The position numbers were made by a program, and so were the translations under genes. Under the pieces are notes generated by a model. It saw only the letters and a list, made by a program, of their open reading frames with translations, was not told the origin of the DNA and did no database searches. DNA of 64,000 nt from Fuscovulum blasticum DSM 2131 (GTDB taxonomy: Bacteria; Pseudomonadota; Alphaproteobacteria; Rhodobacterales; Rhodobacteraceae), in the NCBI RefSeq assembly GCF_003034965.1, contig NZ_PZKE01000014.1, positions 31,126-95,125 of the forward strand, in the 5' to 3' direction. The first letter of the stretch is position 1. Each line of letters starts with the position of its first letter. This document shows positions 36,544 through 45,746 of the stretch, piece by piece.

Positions 36544-38041
36544 TGTGATCGTGATCGGCGGCGGCGTCAACGGGCTGGCCTGCGCCGCCCGTCTGGCCGG
36601 CAAGGGCCGCAAGGTGCTGCTGCTGGAAGCGGGCGCCGTGCCCGGTGGCGGGGCAGGGGAGCGCGACTTCGCGCCCGGTTATCGTGCGCCGGCGCTGGCG
36701 CATCTGACGCAGGGGCTGGATGCGCGGGTGCTGCACGGCATGGGGCTGGCCCGGCACGGGCTGGCCTTCGACCCGGTGGCCACCACGGTTCTGGCCGGGC
36801 AGGCGGCGCCTATGGTCGTGCAGGGGGGGCAGACAAGCGGCCCCGACGCCGCGGCCTTTGCGGCGCTTCATGCCAAGCTGTCGGCCTTTGCCCGCGTGCT
36901 GGCGCCGTTCCGCGCCGACAAGCCGCCGCGACTGGTGGCCGAAGGGCAGCCCTGGGGCCGGCTGCTGCGGCAGGGGCTGGCGATCCGTGGCCTTGGCCGC
37001 GACGATTTTCGCGAATTGCTGCGCATGGTCCTGATCAACGTGCATGACGTGGCCGAGGATGAGCTGACGGATGATCGGCTGAAGGGCCTGCTGGCCTTTG
37101 ACGCCACGCTGGGGGCATGGCTGGGGCCACGGTCGCCCAATTCGCTGATCCTCTACCTTGACCGGCTGTCGCGGGGCGAGGGGCCGCTTTGGCCAAGGGG
37201 CGGCATGGGCGCGCTGGCGCGGGCCATGGCGGCGGCGGCCACGGCGGCGGGGGTTGCCTTGCGCTGCGATGCACGGGTGGAAAGCATTTTCACCGAAGGT
37301 GACCGCGCCGTCGGCGTTCGGCTGGTCTCGGGCGAGGAGATCCGCGCCGGCCTGGTGGTCAGCGCGATCAACCCGCGCACCACCTTCCGCGCGCTGGTCG
37401 GGCCACGGGCGCTGGACGCCGGGTTCTTCCGCCGCACCGGACACATCCGGTCCCGCGGCGCGGCGGCCAAGCTGCATCTGGCGTTGACCGGACTGCCCGA
37501 TTTCCGGGGGGGCGATCCGGCCTCGCGCCTTGTCATCGCACCGTCGTCCGAGGCGGTGGAGGCCGCCTTCAACCCGGTGAAATACGGCGAGGTGCCGAAG
37601 GCCCCTGTGATGGAGGTGATCCTGCCCACGGCCCGCGAAGCGGATTGGGCGCCTGCGGGGCATCATGTGCTGTCGGCCATCGTGCAATACGCCCCCCATG
37701 CCCCCATGGCGGGGCTGGAGGCGGCGCGTTCGGAACTGCTGGAAAACACGCTTGCGGTGCTGGAGGCACAGGCGCCGGGTCTGCGCGGGCGGATCGCCCA
37801 TGCCGAATTGCTGATGCCGCAGGACATCGAGGCGCGCTTTGGCATGGTGGGGGGCAACTGGCACCATGGCGAACTGGCGGTCGAGCAGATGCTGTTCAAC
37901 CGCCCGCTGCCGCAGGCGGCAGGCTATGCCACCCCGTTGCCCGGCCTGTGGCTGGCCGGGGCGGGCAGCCACCCCGGCGGCGGCATCAACGGTGCGGCCG
38001 GCTGGAACGCCGCCGGCGCCATTCTGGAGGCGCGGGCATGA
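36524..38041 (+). CDS. FAD-dependent oxidoreductase, PYROXD2/phytoene-desaturase-like (second copy)
   Basis: A 505-residue flavoprotein related to the preceding gene: VIVIGGGVNGLACAARLA (about 8-25), LLLEAGAVPGGGA, and near the end LWLAGAGSHPGGGINGAAGWNAA. The two proteins share architecture but differ strongly in sequence, so they are diverged paralogues or two subunits rather than a recent duplication. The ATG at 36524 lies inside the previous gene; 36530 is an alternative. Confidence 0.87.
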   Translation: MPMPSFDVIVIGGGVNGLACAARLAGKGRKVLLLEAGAVPGGGAGERDFAPGYRAPALAHLTQGLDARVLHGMGLARHGLAFDPVATTVLAGQAAPMVVQGGQTSGPDAAAFAALHAKLSAFARVLAPFRADKPPRLVAEGQPWGRLLRQGLAIRGLGRDDFRELLRMVLINVHDVAEDELTDDRLKGLLAFDATLGAWLGPRSPNSLILYLDRLSRGEGPLWPRGGMGALARAMAAAATAAGVALRCDARVESIFTEGDRAVGVRLVSGEEIRAGLVVSAINPRTTFRALVGPRALDAGFFRRTGHIRSRGAAAKLHLALTGLPDFRGGDPASRLVIAPSSEAVEAAFNPVKYGEVPKAPVMEVILPTAREADWAPAGHHVLSAIVQYAPHAPMAGLEAARSELLENTLAVLEAQAPGLRGRIAHAELLMPQDIEARFGMVGGNWHHGELAVEQMLFNRPLPQAAGYATPLPGLWLAGAGSHPGGGINGAAGWNAAGAILEARA

Positions 38042-39222
38042 CCAACCTGACGCATTTCCGCACCCCGCTGCGGCACACCCCGTTTCACCCGCGCACCGCC
38101 TCGGCGAACAGGCTGAACCGCTGGGGGCCATGGGCCGGCTGCATGACATCGCTGTGCTATGGCGATGTGGACATGGAATATACCGCAATCCGCAACGCGG
38201 CTTCGGTCTATGACCTGTGCCCGATGGTGAAATACCGTGTCACCGGGCCGGACGCCGCCGATTATCTGAACCGGCTGATGATCCGCAACGCGGCGAAACT
38301 GCCGGTGGGCGGGGTGCATTACACCGCCTGGTGCGATGATGACGGCAAGCTGCTGGATGACGGCACCCTGTTCCGCCACGGGCCGGAGGATTACCTGATC
38401 TGCTGTCAGGAACGCCATCTGCCCTGGCTTCTGGACAGCGCGCAGGGGTTTGACGTGCAGGTGGCCGAGATCACCGAAGAGATCGCCGCCCTGTCGCTGC
38501 AAGGCCCCTGTTCGGCCAGTGTGCTGGCGGCGGCGGGGCTCGATGTGTCGGCGCTGAAACCCTTTCGCATGGCACGCTTCCCCTTTGCCGGGGGCGAGAT
38601 CACCATCTCGCGCACCGGATTCACCGGCGATCTGGGGTATGAGCTGTGGATGACGCCCGATCAGGCCCTGCCGTTCTGGGACCATCTGTTCGCCGCGGGC
38701 GCGCCTTGGGGGATTCGCCCCATCGGCACCGACGCGCTGGATCTGGCGCGGATCGAGGCCGGGTTCATCATCACCAACATGGACTTTGTTCCGGCCCATC
38801 AGGCGCTGCGCGAAGACCGGCCGCGCAGCCCGCTGGAAATGGGCCTGGGCTGGATGATCGACTGGGAGAAGGGCAATTTCACCGGCCGCCGGGCGCTTCT
38901 GGCCGAAAAGGCGCAAGGGTCGGAGTGGGCACTTGTCGGGCTGGACGTGCCGGGGAACGTGTCGGCGGAAGGCTCGATCCTGTATCACGACAAGAAGCAC
39001 GAGGCGGGGTTCGTCACCGCCGCCGCCTGGTCGCCCGCGCTGAAGGCCAGCGTGGCCATCGCGCAGGTCAAGGCGCGGCACGCCGGGGGCGACAATCTCT
39101 GGGTCGAAATCTATGCGCTGCGCGAGCTGCAATATGTCAAGCTGATGCTGCCGGTGCGCGTGGTCGAGCGGCCGTTCTACAACCCGGCCCGCCGCCGCGC
39201 GATGCCACCGGAAAGGGTGTAG
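38038..39222 (+). CDS. GcvT-like aminomethyltransferase family protein
   Basis: A 394-residue folate-dependent aminomethyltransferase of the GcvT/DmgdH C-terminal family. It has EYTAIRNAASVYDLCPMVKYRVTGPDAADYLNRLM, ISRTGFTGDLGYELWM and the GCV_T C-terminal barrel (about 300-390). Such proteins move a one-carbon unit from an N-methyl or aminomethyl group to tetrahydrofolate. It overlaps the oxidoreductase stop (ATGA). Next to Rieske oxygenases it suggests that methyl groups are conserved as C1-THF. Confidence 0.9.
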   Translation: MTNLTHFRTPLRHTPFHPRTASANRLNRWGPWAGCMTSLCYGDVDMEYTAIRNAASVYDLCPMVKYRVTGPDAADYLNRLMIRNAAKLPVGGVHYTAWCDDDGKLLDDGTLFRHGPEDYLICCQERHLPWLLDSAQGFDVQVAEITEEIAALSLQGPCSASVLAAAGLDVSALKPFRMARFPFAGGEITISRTGFTGDLGYELWMTPDQALPFWDHLFAAGAPWGIRPIGTDALDLARIEAGFIITNMDFVPAHQALREDRPRSPLEMGLGWMIDWEKGNFTGRRALLAEKAQGSEWALVGLDVPGNVSAEGSILYHDKKHEAGFVTAAAWSPALKASVAIAQVKARHAGGDNLWVEIYALRELQYVKLMLPVRVVERPFYNPARRRAMPPERV

Positions 39223-39288
39223 CCGATGATGCGGGCTTGCAATGCAGCGGGGCGACGGGGCGACCGGAGTTTTCAAAAACGCCGGGCC

Positions 39289-39333
39289 GGAGCCTTTGAA
39301 GGCTCCGCGGCGATTTCTTGCAAGAAATCGCCG
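39289..39333. repeat. Two tandem perfect palindromes inside the operon
   Basis: GGAGCC-TTTGAA-GGCTCC (39289-39306) is followed by a perfect 26-base palindrome whose 13-base arms are 39308-39320 and 39321-39333 (left arm CGGCGATTTCTTG). They lie in the only sizeable gap (137 bases) between otherwise overlapping genes. It looks like a repetitive extragenic palindrome; it could modulate message stability or termination between the two halves of the operon. Confidence 0.7.
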
Positions 39334-39359
39334 ACGAGTGAGGGTTAGAGGGGGAAGGC

Positions 39360-40499
39360 ATGGACGACAAACGCCACCCGCTGTCTCCGCGCCTTGATCA
39401 TTGCCCCGAGGGGCTGCCGCGGGCGGCCTATCTGGCGCAGGACTGGTATGATCGCGAAATGGCCACGCTGTTCGCCCGGCAATGGGTTTGCGTGGGGCAC
39501 CTTGCCGATTTCGCACCGGGCACGATGCGGCGGGCCAGTGTCGGTGCAGCGCCGGTCGTGGTGGCGCGCGGTGCCGGGGGCGAGGTCTCGGTCTGGCACA
39601 ACTCTTGCCCGCATCGCGGATCGGAACTGTGCCGCGGTGAAGAGGAACCCTTGGGCAAGCTGATCCGCTGCCCCTATCACGCCTGGTCCTTTGCCGCCGG
39701 TGACGGGCGGCTGGTCTCGACCGCCCATGCCGTGCCGACCGCAGATTTCGACCGTTCCGCGCATGGGCTGCGGCCGGTGGCGCATCGGCTGTGGAACGGC
39801 TTTCTGTTCCTGAACCTGTCGGCCGATCCAGGCGAGATCGGGTCCGATGTCGGGCTGGCAACGCTGGACAACTGGCCGATGGACGGGCTTGTCACCGGCC
39901 ACCGCTGGGAAACCGATCTGGCCTGCAACTGGAAATCCTTCTGGGAAAACTATTCCGAATGTCTGCACTGCCCGGGCATCCATCCCGAACTGTGCGACAT
40001 GGTTCCGATCTATGGCACCGGCGTCATGGGGGCGTCCGAAGCCTTGGGCTGGACGCCCGATCAGCCCGCGCCGCGCGCCCTGAAACCCGGCGCCGAAAGC
40101 TGGACCATGACCGGCGCCCCCTGCGGCCCGGTCTTCCCCGGCCTGACCGCCGCCGAACGGGACGCGGGCTACAGCTTCGTCACGCTCTGGCCTTCGGTCT
40201 ATGTGGTGGCGCATGTCGATTACGTCCGCTCGGTCCGGCTGGTGCCGCTGGGGCCGGAACGCACCCGGCTGATTGCCGAATGGCATTTCGCGCCCGAAAC
40301 GCTGGCCCAGCCCGGCTTTGACCCTGCCGCCGTGGCCGCCTTTGCGAAGATCGTGATGGAGCAGGACGGGGCCGCGTCCGAGATGAACCAGCGCGGTATG
40401 CGATCGCCCGCCTTCCGTGCGGCGCGACTGATGCCCGAGGAATACGAGATCCACCGCTTTCACCAATGGGTGCTGCGCCAGATGGAGGACCGGCCATGA
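39360..40499 (+). CDS. Rieske non-haem iron oxygenase, alpha subunit (first)
   Basis: A 379-residue oxygenase. Rieske [2Fe-2S] ligands are CPHRG (Cys83, His85) and CPYHAW (Cys104, His107). The mononuclear iron site is in ENYSECLHCPGIHPE, with His203, His208 and a bridging Glu200. Glutamate instead of the usual aspartate at the bridge is a feature of quaternary-amine oxygenases such as carnitine monooxygenase CntA. Overall it resembles the glycine-betaine/stachydrine/carnitine demethylase group. It would hydroxylate an N-methyl group, releasing formaldehyde. It overlaps the second Rieske gene by 4 bases. Confidence 0.9.
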   Translation: MDDKRHPLSPRLDHCPEGLPRAAYLAQDWYDREMATLFARQWVCVGHLADFAPGTMRRASVGAAPVVVARGAGGEVSVWHNSCPHRGSELCRGEEEPLGKLIRCPYHAWSFAAGDGRLVSTAHAVPTADFDRSAHGLRPVAHRLWNGFLFLNLSADPGEIGSDVGLATLDNWPMDGLVTGHRWETDLACNWKSFWENYSECLHCPGIHPELCDMVPIYGTGVMGASEALGWTPDQPAPRALKPGAESWTMTGAPCGPVFPGLTAAERDAGYSFVTLWPSVYVVAHVDYVRSVRLVPLGPERTRLIAEWHFAPETLAQPGFDPAAVAAFAKIVMEQDGAASEMNQRGMRSPAFRAARLMPEEYEIHRFHQWVLRQMEDRP

Positions 40500-41704
40500 C
40501 CGAGATGCCGTTCAAATCATTGCCCATCCCGAACGATTGGGACAGGTCCGGTCTGCCGGCCTGGACCTACCATTCGCAGGCGGTCTTCGATCTGGAACGG
40601 GAAAACGTCTTCCTGAACCACTGGCAGGTGGCCGGGCATGTGAACGACATTCCCGCCCCCGGCGACTGGCTGGCGTTTGACCTGCTGGGCGAACGCGCGG
40701 TGGTGATGCGGGGGCAGGATGGCGTGGTGCGGGCGTTCCACAACCTGTGCCGCCATCGCGGCGCGCGGGTGGTGGATGGCGTGCAGGGCCATTGCCGCGG
40801 GGCCGTGGTCTGCCCGTTTCATGGCTGGGTCTATAACCTGGACGGCAGCCTGCGCGGCGCGGCCCAGCCCACCAGTTTCGGCGGCATCGACCGTGCCCGT
40901 TTCGGGTTGAAACCGATCGAGGCCGAGGTGTTCCACGGCTTCATCTTCCTGCGCTTCCACCCCGGCCCGCAGGCGCCGGTGGCCACGCTGCTGGCCCCCT
41001 ATGAGGCCGATTTCGCCGCCTATGCGGTGGCCGACCTGCTGCCGGTGGACAGCCCGCGCTGGTACACCGACCTGCCGGTGAACTGGAAGTCGGTGCGCGA
41101 TGTGGACAACGAGGGCTATCATGTTCCGCTGGCGCACCCCGGCCTGCAGGAACTGTACGGCCGCGACTATCGCGACCTCAATCTTGATGATGGCCTGCAT
41201 GTCTCGGTTGGCTACTTCGGTGACAAGCCGGGGCGGGGCTGGTCGGTGCGGCATTATGTGAAACACGCCCCCGACCGGCCCGGCCTGCCGCCGCATCTGC
41301 GCCGCGCCTGGACCTATTACGGGGTCTTCCCCTCTACCGTCTTTGCCTTCACGCCCGAAGGGGCGCAGTTCTACCATGACCTGCCCATCAGCCCTGGCCA
41401 GACGCGGCTGACCGGGCGCACCTATCGCTGGCCCGAGGAAAGCCGGCAGGTGAGGCTGGCGCGCTATCTGGCGGCGCGGATCGACCGCGACACCTCGGTC
41501 GAGGATCAGCAACTGACGATCTGGTCGAACGAATCGATGAAGTCCTCGGCCTTCGACGGGTTCTACCTGTCCGACCACGAATATGGCCTGCGCCGCCACC
41601 ATGACCGGCTGCGCGGTCTGGTGCCGGTGATGCAGCTTGCGACGGCCCCGGCCGAGGCGGAAGTGATCGCCCGGAACAAGGAAATGCTTGGCAGACGCCG
41701 ATAA
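40496..41704 (+). CDS. Rieske non-haem iron oxygenase, alpha subunit (second)
   Basis: A 402-residue oxygenase with Rieske ligands CRHRG (Cys85, His87) and CPFHGW (Cys106, His109) and the mononuclear iron site DNEGYHVPLAHPG (bridging Glu206, His209, His214). It is clearly paralogous but diverged from the first. Two alpha subunits with coupled translation (ATGA) could form a hetero-oligomer or act on successive methyl groups. No matching reductase or ferredoxin gene is in the operon, so electrons must come from one encoded elsewhere. Confidence 0.88.
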   Translation: MTEMPFKSLPIPNDWDRSGLPAWTYHSQAVFDLERENVFLNHWQVAGHVNDIPAPGDWLAFDLLGERAVVMRGQDGVVRAFHNLCRHRGARVVDGVQGHCRGAVVCPFHGWVYNLDGSLRGAAQPTSFGGIDRARFGLKPIEAEVFHGFIFLRFHPGPQAPVATLLAPYEADFAAYAVADLLPVDSPRWYTDLPVNWKSVRDVDNEGYHVPLAHPGLQELYGRDYRDLNLDDGLHVSVGYFGDKPGRGWSVRHYVKHAPDRPGLPPHLRRAWTYYGVFPSTVFAFTPEGAQFYHDLPISPGQTRLTGRTYRWPEESRQVRLARYLAARIDRDTSVEDQQLTIWSNESMKSSAFDGFYLSDHEYGLRRHHDRLRGLVPVMQLATAPAEAEVIARNKEMLGRRR

Positions 41705-41770
41705 TGCGACAAACCTGAAGACCATAAGCGCCCCGGCAAAAGTGGCGCGACCCACAGCGGAGGAAGACCC

Positions 41771-42874
41771 ATGCGACTGACCCGTCGATCCACCCTTGCC
41801 ACGCTGACCGGCGCGCTGGCGCTGCCCTATGTGCGCCCGTCCTGGGCGCAGGCGGGCACTGTGAACGTCTACAACTGGTCCGACTACATCGGCGAAACCA
41901 CCATCGCCGATTTTGAGGCCGAGACGGGAATCGGTGTGGTCTATGACCTTTACGCCAGTTCCGAGGAGGCGCAGGCCAAGATGCTGGCCGGCAGTTCGGG
42001 CTATGACGTGGTGCTTCATTCCGGCATGTCGCTGGGCCGCTTCGTGCAGGCCGGCGTGTTCCAGAAGCTGGACCGCGCCAAGCTGACCGGCTGGGGCAAT
42101 CTGGATACCGCAATCCTGAAGGTGGTCGAGGGCTTCGATCCGGGCAACCAGTATGGCGTGCCGTATATGTGGGGCTCGGTCGGGATGACCTATAACATGG
42201 CCATGGTGAAAGAGCGGCTGCCCGAGGCCGATCTGGAATCGCTCGACACCATCCTGCTGCCGGAAAACGCGGCCAAGCTGGCCGACTGCGGGCTGTCGCT
42301 GCTGGACAGCCCCACCGATGCGGGCTTCATGATCCTGAAATACCTGGGCATTGATCCTGACACTGCAGGTGAAGCCGAATACAAGAAACTGGCCGAGGCG
42401 ATTGCGCCGATCCGGCCCTACATCGCCACTTTCGACAATACCAACTATCTGACAACGCTTCCAAATCAGGAAGTCTGTGCCGTGAATACCTGGTCGGGTG
42501 ATTACGCCGTGGCCAAGACCCGCGCGGCCGAAGCCGGGATTGACATCGACCTTGCCTATTTCGTGCCCAAGACCGGCGCTCCGGCCTGGTTCGACCTGTG
42601 GTGCATCCCGACCGACTCGCAGAACGTCGATAACGCCCATCGTTTCATCGACTATCTGCTGCGCCCCGAGGTGGTTGCCGCCTGCACCAACTTCACCGGC
42701 TATGCCAATGCGAACAGCGCGGCCACGGCCTTTGTCGACCCCGCCATCGCCGCCGATCCGGCGATCTATCCTGACGATACGGTCATGGCACGGCTTTACA
42801 CCCCCAAGCCCCAGACCGATGCACAGGAAGAGCAGATGACGCGCATCTGGACCACGATCAAGACGGGCGGCTGA
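41771..42874 (+). CDS. Polyamine/amine ABC transporter substrate-binding protein (PotD/PotF-like)
   Basis: A 367-residue periplasmic binding protein with a Tat-like signal (MRLTRRSTLATLTGALAL, then WAQA). It starts NVYNWSDYIGETTIADFEAETGIGVVYDLYASSEE, the PotD/PotF pattern. Homologues bind spermidine, putrescine or related cations. A signal with twin arginine suggests export in folded form. It is 66 bases after the second Rieske gene and 4 bases before the ATPase gene. Confidence 0.93.
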   Translation: MRLTRRSTLATLTGALALPYVRPSWAQAGTVNVYNWSDYIGETTIADFEAETGIGVVYDLYASSEEAQAKMLAGSSGYDVVLHSGMSLGRFVQAGVFQKLDRAKLTGWGNLDTAILKVVEGFDPGNQYGVPYMWGSVGMTYNMAMVKERLPEADLESLDTILLPENAAKLADCGLSLLDSPTDAGFMILKYLGIDPDTAGEAEYKKLAEAIAPIRPYIATFDNTNYLTTLPNQEVCAVNTWSGDYAVAKTRAAEAGIDIDLAYFVPKTGAPAWFDLWCIPTDSQNVDNAHRFIDYLLRPEVVAACTNFTGYANANSAATAFVDPAIAADPAIYPDDTVMARLYTPKPQTDAQEEQMTRIWTTIKTGG

Positions 42875-42878
42875 CCAG

Positions 42879-43982
42879 ATGTCCGCCCCGGACGAGCCCT
42901 TCCTGCGCATCGAAGGGGTCTCGAAATCTTTCGGCACGTTTCAGGCGGTGCGCGATGTGTCGTTGACGGTGGCCAAGGGCGAGATCTTCTCGCTTCTCGG
43001 GGGGTCTGGCTGCGGCAAGACCACGCTTTTGCGGATGCTGGCCGGGTTCGAGGAACCAACCTCCGGCCGCATCTTTCTGGACGGGCGCGACATGGCGGGT
43101 GTGCCGCCATGGTCGCGGCCCGTGCATATGATGTTTCAAAGCTATGCGCTGTTCCCGCATATGAGCGTGGAGAAGAACATCGCCTATGGCCTGAAGCATG
43201 AAGCCATGACCAAGGCGCAGCGTGACGACCGGGTGCGCGAGATGCTGGATCTGGTGCAGCTTTCGCAATTCGCCGCGCGCAAGCCGCATCAGATTTCCGG
43301 GGGGCAGCGGCAAAGGGTGGCACTGGCCCGCGCGCTGGCGCGTCAGCCGAAACTTCTGCTGCTGGATGAACCGCTGGCGGCGCTGGACAAGAAGCTGCGC
43401 GAACATACCCAGTTCGAACTGATGAGCATTCAGGCCCGCACCGGGGTGACCTTCATCGTCGTGACCCATGATCAGGAAGAGGCGATGACCCTTTCTGACC
43501 GCATCGCGGTGATGGATCGCGGCCGGGTCATGCAGGTGGGCAGCGCGACCGAGATCTACGAGTTTCCCAACAGCCGCTTCGTGGCCGGCTTCATCGGCTC
43601 GATCACCTCGTTCGAGGCGCGGGTGACGGGGCGCGAGGGCGGACAGGTGGTGCTGGAGGTGCCGGCGCTTGGTGGCCGCGTGCTGGCGCGCGACGTGCCC
43701 GGCGTGGTGGAGGGGCAGGCAGTCACGCTGGCCCTGCGACCCGAAAAGCTGCGCATCTCGAAGGACCGGCCCGAAACGGGCAATGCGGTGGAAGGCATGG
43801 TAAAGGACCTGGCCTATTTCGGGAAGGACAGCCTGTATCGCATCGTCCTGCCCTCGGGCGCGCTGGTTTCGGCCCATGCGGTGAACGCGCGGCGCGGCGA
43901 TGAGGCGACGCGCGTCGCCGATTGGGATGACCGGGTCTGGCTGTCCTTCGACCCCGCCGCCGCCATCGTGCTGACGGAGTAG
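42879..43982 (+). CDS. Polyamine/amine ABC transporter ATPase (PotA/PotG-like)
   Basis: A 367-residue ATPase: Walker A GGSGCGKTTLLRMLAGF (about 38-54), signature ISGGQRQRVALARAL, Walker B LLLLDEPLAALD, then a C-terminal TOBE domain (about 290-367). It energises the transporter with the binding protein and the two permeases. The order binding protein-ATPase-permease-permease is the usual PotFGHI order. Confidence 0.95.
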   Translation: MSAPDEPFLRIEGVSKSFGTFQAVRDVSLTVAKGEIFSLLGGSGCGKTTLLRMLAGFEEPTSGRIFLDGRDMAGVPPWSRPVHMMFQSYALFPHMSVEKNIAYGLKHEAMTKAQRDDRVREMLDLVQLSQFAARKPHQISGGQRQRVALARALARQPKLLLLDEPLAALDKKLREHTQFELMSIQARTGVTFIVVTHDQEEAMTLSDRIAVMDRGRVMQVGSATEIYEFPNSRFVAGFIGSITSFEARVTGREGGQVVLEVPALGGRVLARDVPGVVEGQAVTLALRPEKLRISKDRPETGNAVEGMVKDLAYFGKDSLYRIVLPSGALVSAHAVNARRGDEATRVADWDDRVWLSFDPAAAIVLTE

Positions 43983-43986
43983 TGCC

Positions 43987-44910
43987 ATGGAACACTCGTC
44001 CCGCCTGTCACGCTGGTTCGACCGCAGGGGGTGGTCTGACATCATCATCGGCGCACCCTATGTCTGGTTGGTGGTGCTGTTCCTGCTGCCCTTCCTGATC
44101 GTGGTGGCGATCAGTGTCGCCACCAAGACCGCCACCGCGCCGCCATTCAGTTTCGGCGGAGAGCATCCGCTGGTGAACCTGCAAGGTTATCAGCGGCTGC
44201 TGCATGACACGCTGTATCTGCGGGCCTTCCTGACCTCGCTGACCAATGCGGGTATCGCGATGGTGCTGTGCCTGTTGCTGGGCTATCCGATGGCCCTGGC
44301 GCTGACGCGGGTCTCGCGGTCGTGGCGCAACATCCTGCTGATGCTGGTGATCCTGCCGTTCTGGACCTCGTTCCTGCTGCGTGTCTATGCGTGGATGGGT
44401 CTGATGGGCAAGAACAGTTGGTTCAACGCCTTGCTGACCGACGCCTGGAACTGGGTGGTTCCGGTCGATTGGGCGGTGAAGTCGATCCCGATGATGCACA
44501 CGAATTTCGCCGTGGTGCTGGTCATGGTCTATACCTACCTGCCCTTCATGATCCTGCCGCTTTACGCCAGCCTTGAACGGCTGGACCCGACGCTGGACGA
44601 GGCGGCGCTGGATCTGGGGTCGCGCCCGTCGCGGGTGTTCCTGGACGTGACGCTGCCGCAAAGTGTGCCGGGCATCATTGCCGGCGGGCTGCTGGTGTTC
44701 ATCCCGGCGGCGGGGGAACTGGTGATCCCCTCGCTGGTGGGCAATGCCGCCTCGCCGATGATCGGGCGGGTCATTTCGGACGAATTCTCCTCGGCCCGCG
44801 ACTGGCCCATGGCCTCGTCCGTGGCGGTGGCGCTGCTGTTGCTGATGGTGGTGCCGATGATGCTTTACAGCCATTATCAGGCGAAAGCGGAAGGGGAGGC
44901 CGGCAAATGA
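43987..44910 (+). CDS. Polyamine/amine ABC transporter permease (PotB/PotH-like)
   Basis: A 307-residue permease with about six hydrophobic segments. The EAA loop is LDEAALDLGSRPSRVFLDVTLPQS and the preceding MILPLYASLERLDPTLDEA fits PotB/PotH. Its stop overlaps the second permease (ATGA). Confidence 0.94.
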   Translation: MEHSSRLSRWFDRRGWSDIIIGAPYVWLVVLFLLPFLIVVAISVATKTATAPPFSFGGEHPLVNLQGYQRLLHDTLYLRAFLTSLTNAGIAMVLCLLLGYPMALALTRVSRSWRNILLMLVILPFWTSFLLRVYAWMGLMGKNSWFNALLTDAWNWVVPVDWAVKSIPMMHTNFAVVLVMVYTYLPFMILPLYASLERLDPTLDEAALDLGSRPSRVFLDVTLPQSVPGIIAGGLLVFIPAAGELVIPSLVGNAASPMIGRVISDEFSSARDWPMASSVAVALLLLMVVPMMLYSHYQAKAEGEAGK

Positions 44911-45746
44911 AACGTCGCCCCGTCTTCCTGCTGACCGTCCTGTGCTTCGGCTTTGCCTTCTTCTATGTGCCGATCTTGTCGATGATGGTCTATTCCTTCA
45001 ACGAATCCCGGCTGGCAACGGTCTGGGGCGGGTTCTCGACCAAGTGGTATGTGTCGCTGTTCTCGAACCGGCAGGTGATCGCGGCGCTGATGCTGTCGCT
45101 GAAGATCGCGCTGGTCTCGGCCACCATCGCCACCATCCTGGGCACCATGGCCGGCATCGCGCTGGCACGGTTCACCAAGTTCCGCGGCCGGGTGCTGTTT
45201 TCGGGGCTGGTCACCGCGCCGCTGATCATGCCCGAGGTGATTACCGGCATCTCGTCGCTGATGTTCTTCATCCTGCTGGCGGACTGGATCGGCTGGCCGG
45301 GAAGCCGCGGCTTCACCACCATCACGCTGGCCCATATCACCTTTTCCATGGTCTTCGTGACAACCGTGGTTCAGGCAAGGATGAGCCAGGCCGACCGCGC
45401 CATCGAAGAGGCGGCGATGGACCTTGGGTCGCGTCCCTGGCAGGTGCTGTTCGACGTGACGCTGCCGGTGATCTCGCCCGCCATCCTGTCGGGCTGGCTT
45501 CTGGCCTTCACCATCTCGCTTGATGATGTGGTCATCACCTCGTTCACCACGGGGCCGGGGTCCACCACGCTGCCGCTGTTGATCTGGTCCAAGGTCAAGC
45601 TGGGGGTGACGCCCGACATCAACGCGCTGGCGACGCTGACGGTGCTGATCGTCGGCATCGGGGTGGCGATTGCCGGCTTTGTGATGAACCGGTCTGATGC
45701 GCGGCGCGATGCCGATGCGCGGCTGGCCTATCAGGCCAACAAATGA
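44907..45746 (+). CDS. Polyamine/amine ABC transporter permease (PotC/PotI-like)
   Basis: A 279-residue permease with about six hydrophobic segments; the opening LTVLCFGFAFFYVPILSMMVYSFN and the EAA loop EEAAMDLGSRPWQVLFDVTLP are typical of PotC/PotI. It overlaps both neighbours by 4 bases, so transporter and the cupin gene are coupled. Confidence 0.94.
   Translation: MKRRPVFLLTVLCFGFAFFYVPILSMMVYSFNESRLATVWGGFSTKWYVSLFSNRQVIAALMLSLKIALVSATIATILGTMAGIALARFTKFRGRVLFSGLVTAPLIMPEVITGISSLMFFILLADWIGWPGSRGFTTITLAHITFSMVFVTTVVQARMSQADRAIEEAAMDLGSRPWQVLFDVTLPVISPAILSGWLLAFTISLDDVVITSFTTGPGSTTLPLLIWSKVKLGVTPDINALATLTVLIVGIGVAIAGFVMNRSDARRDADARLAYQANK

Noticed and set aside
35263..38188. Long minus-strand frames of 449 and 608 codons
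   Set aside because: They lie opposite two well-supported FAD oxidoreductase genes and give His/Arg/Gln-rich products without motifs.
40517..42937. 806-codon frame on the minus strand
   Set aside because: It is the mirror of the second Rieske gene and the binding-protein gene, which carry clear motifs.
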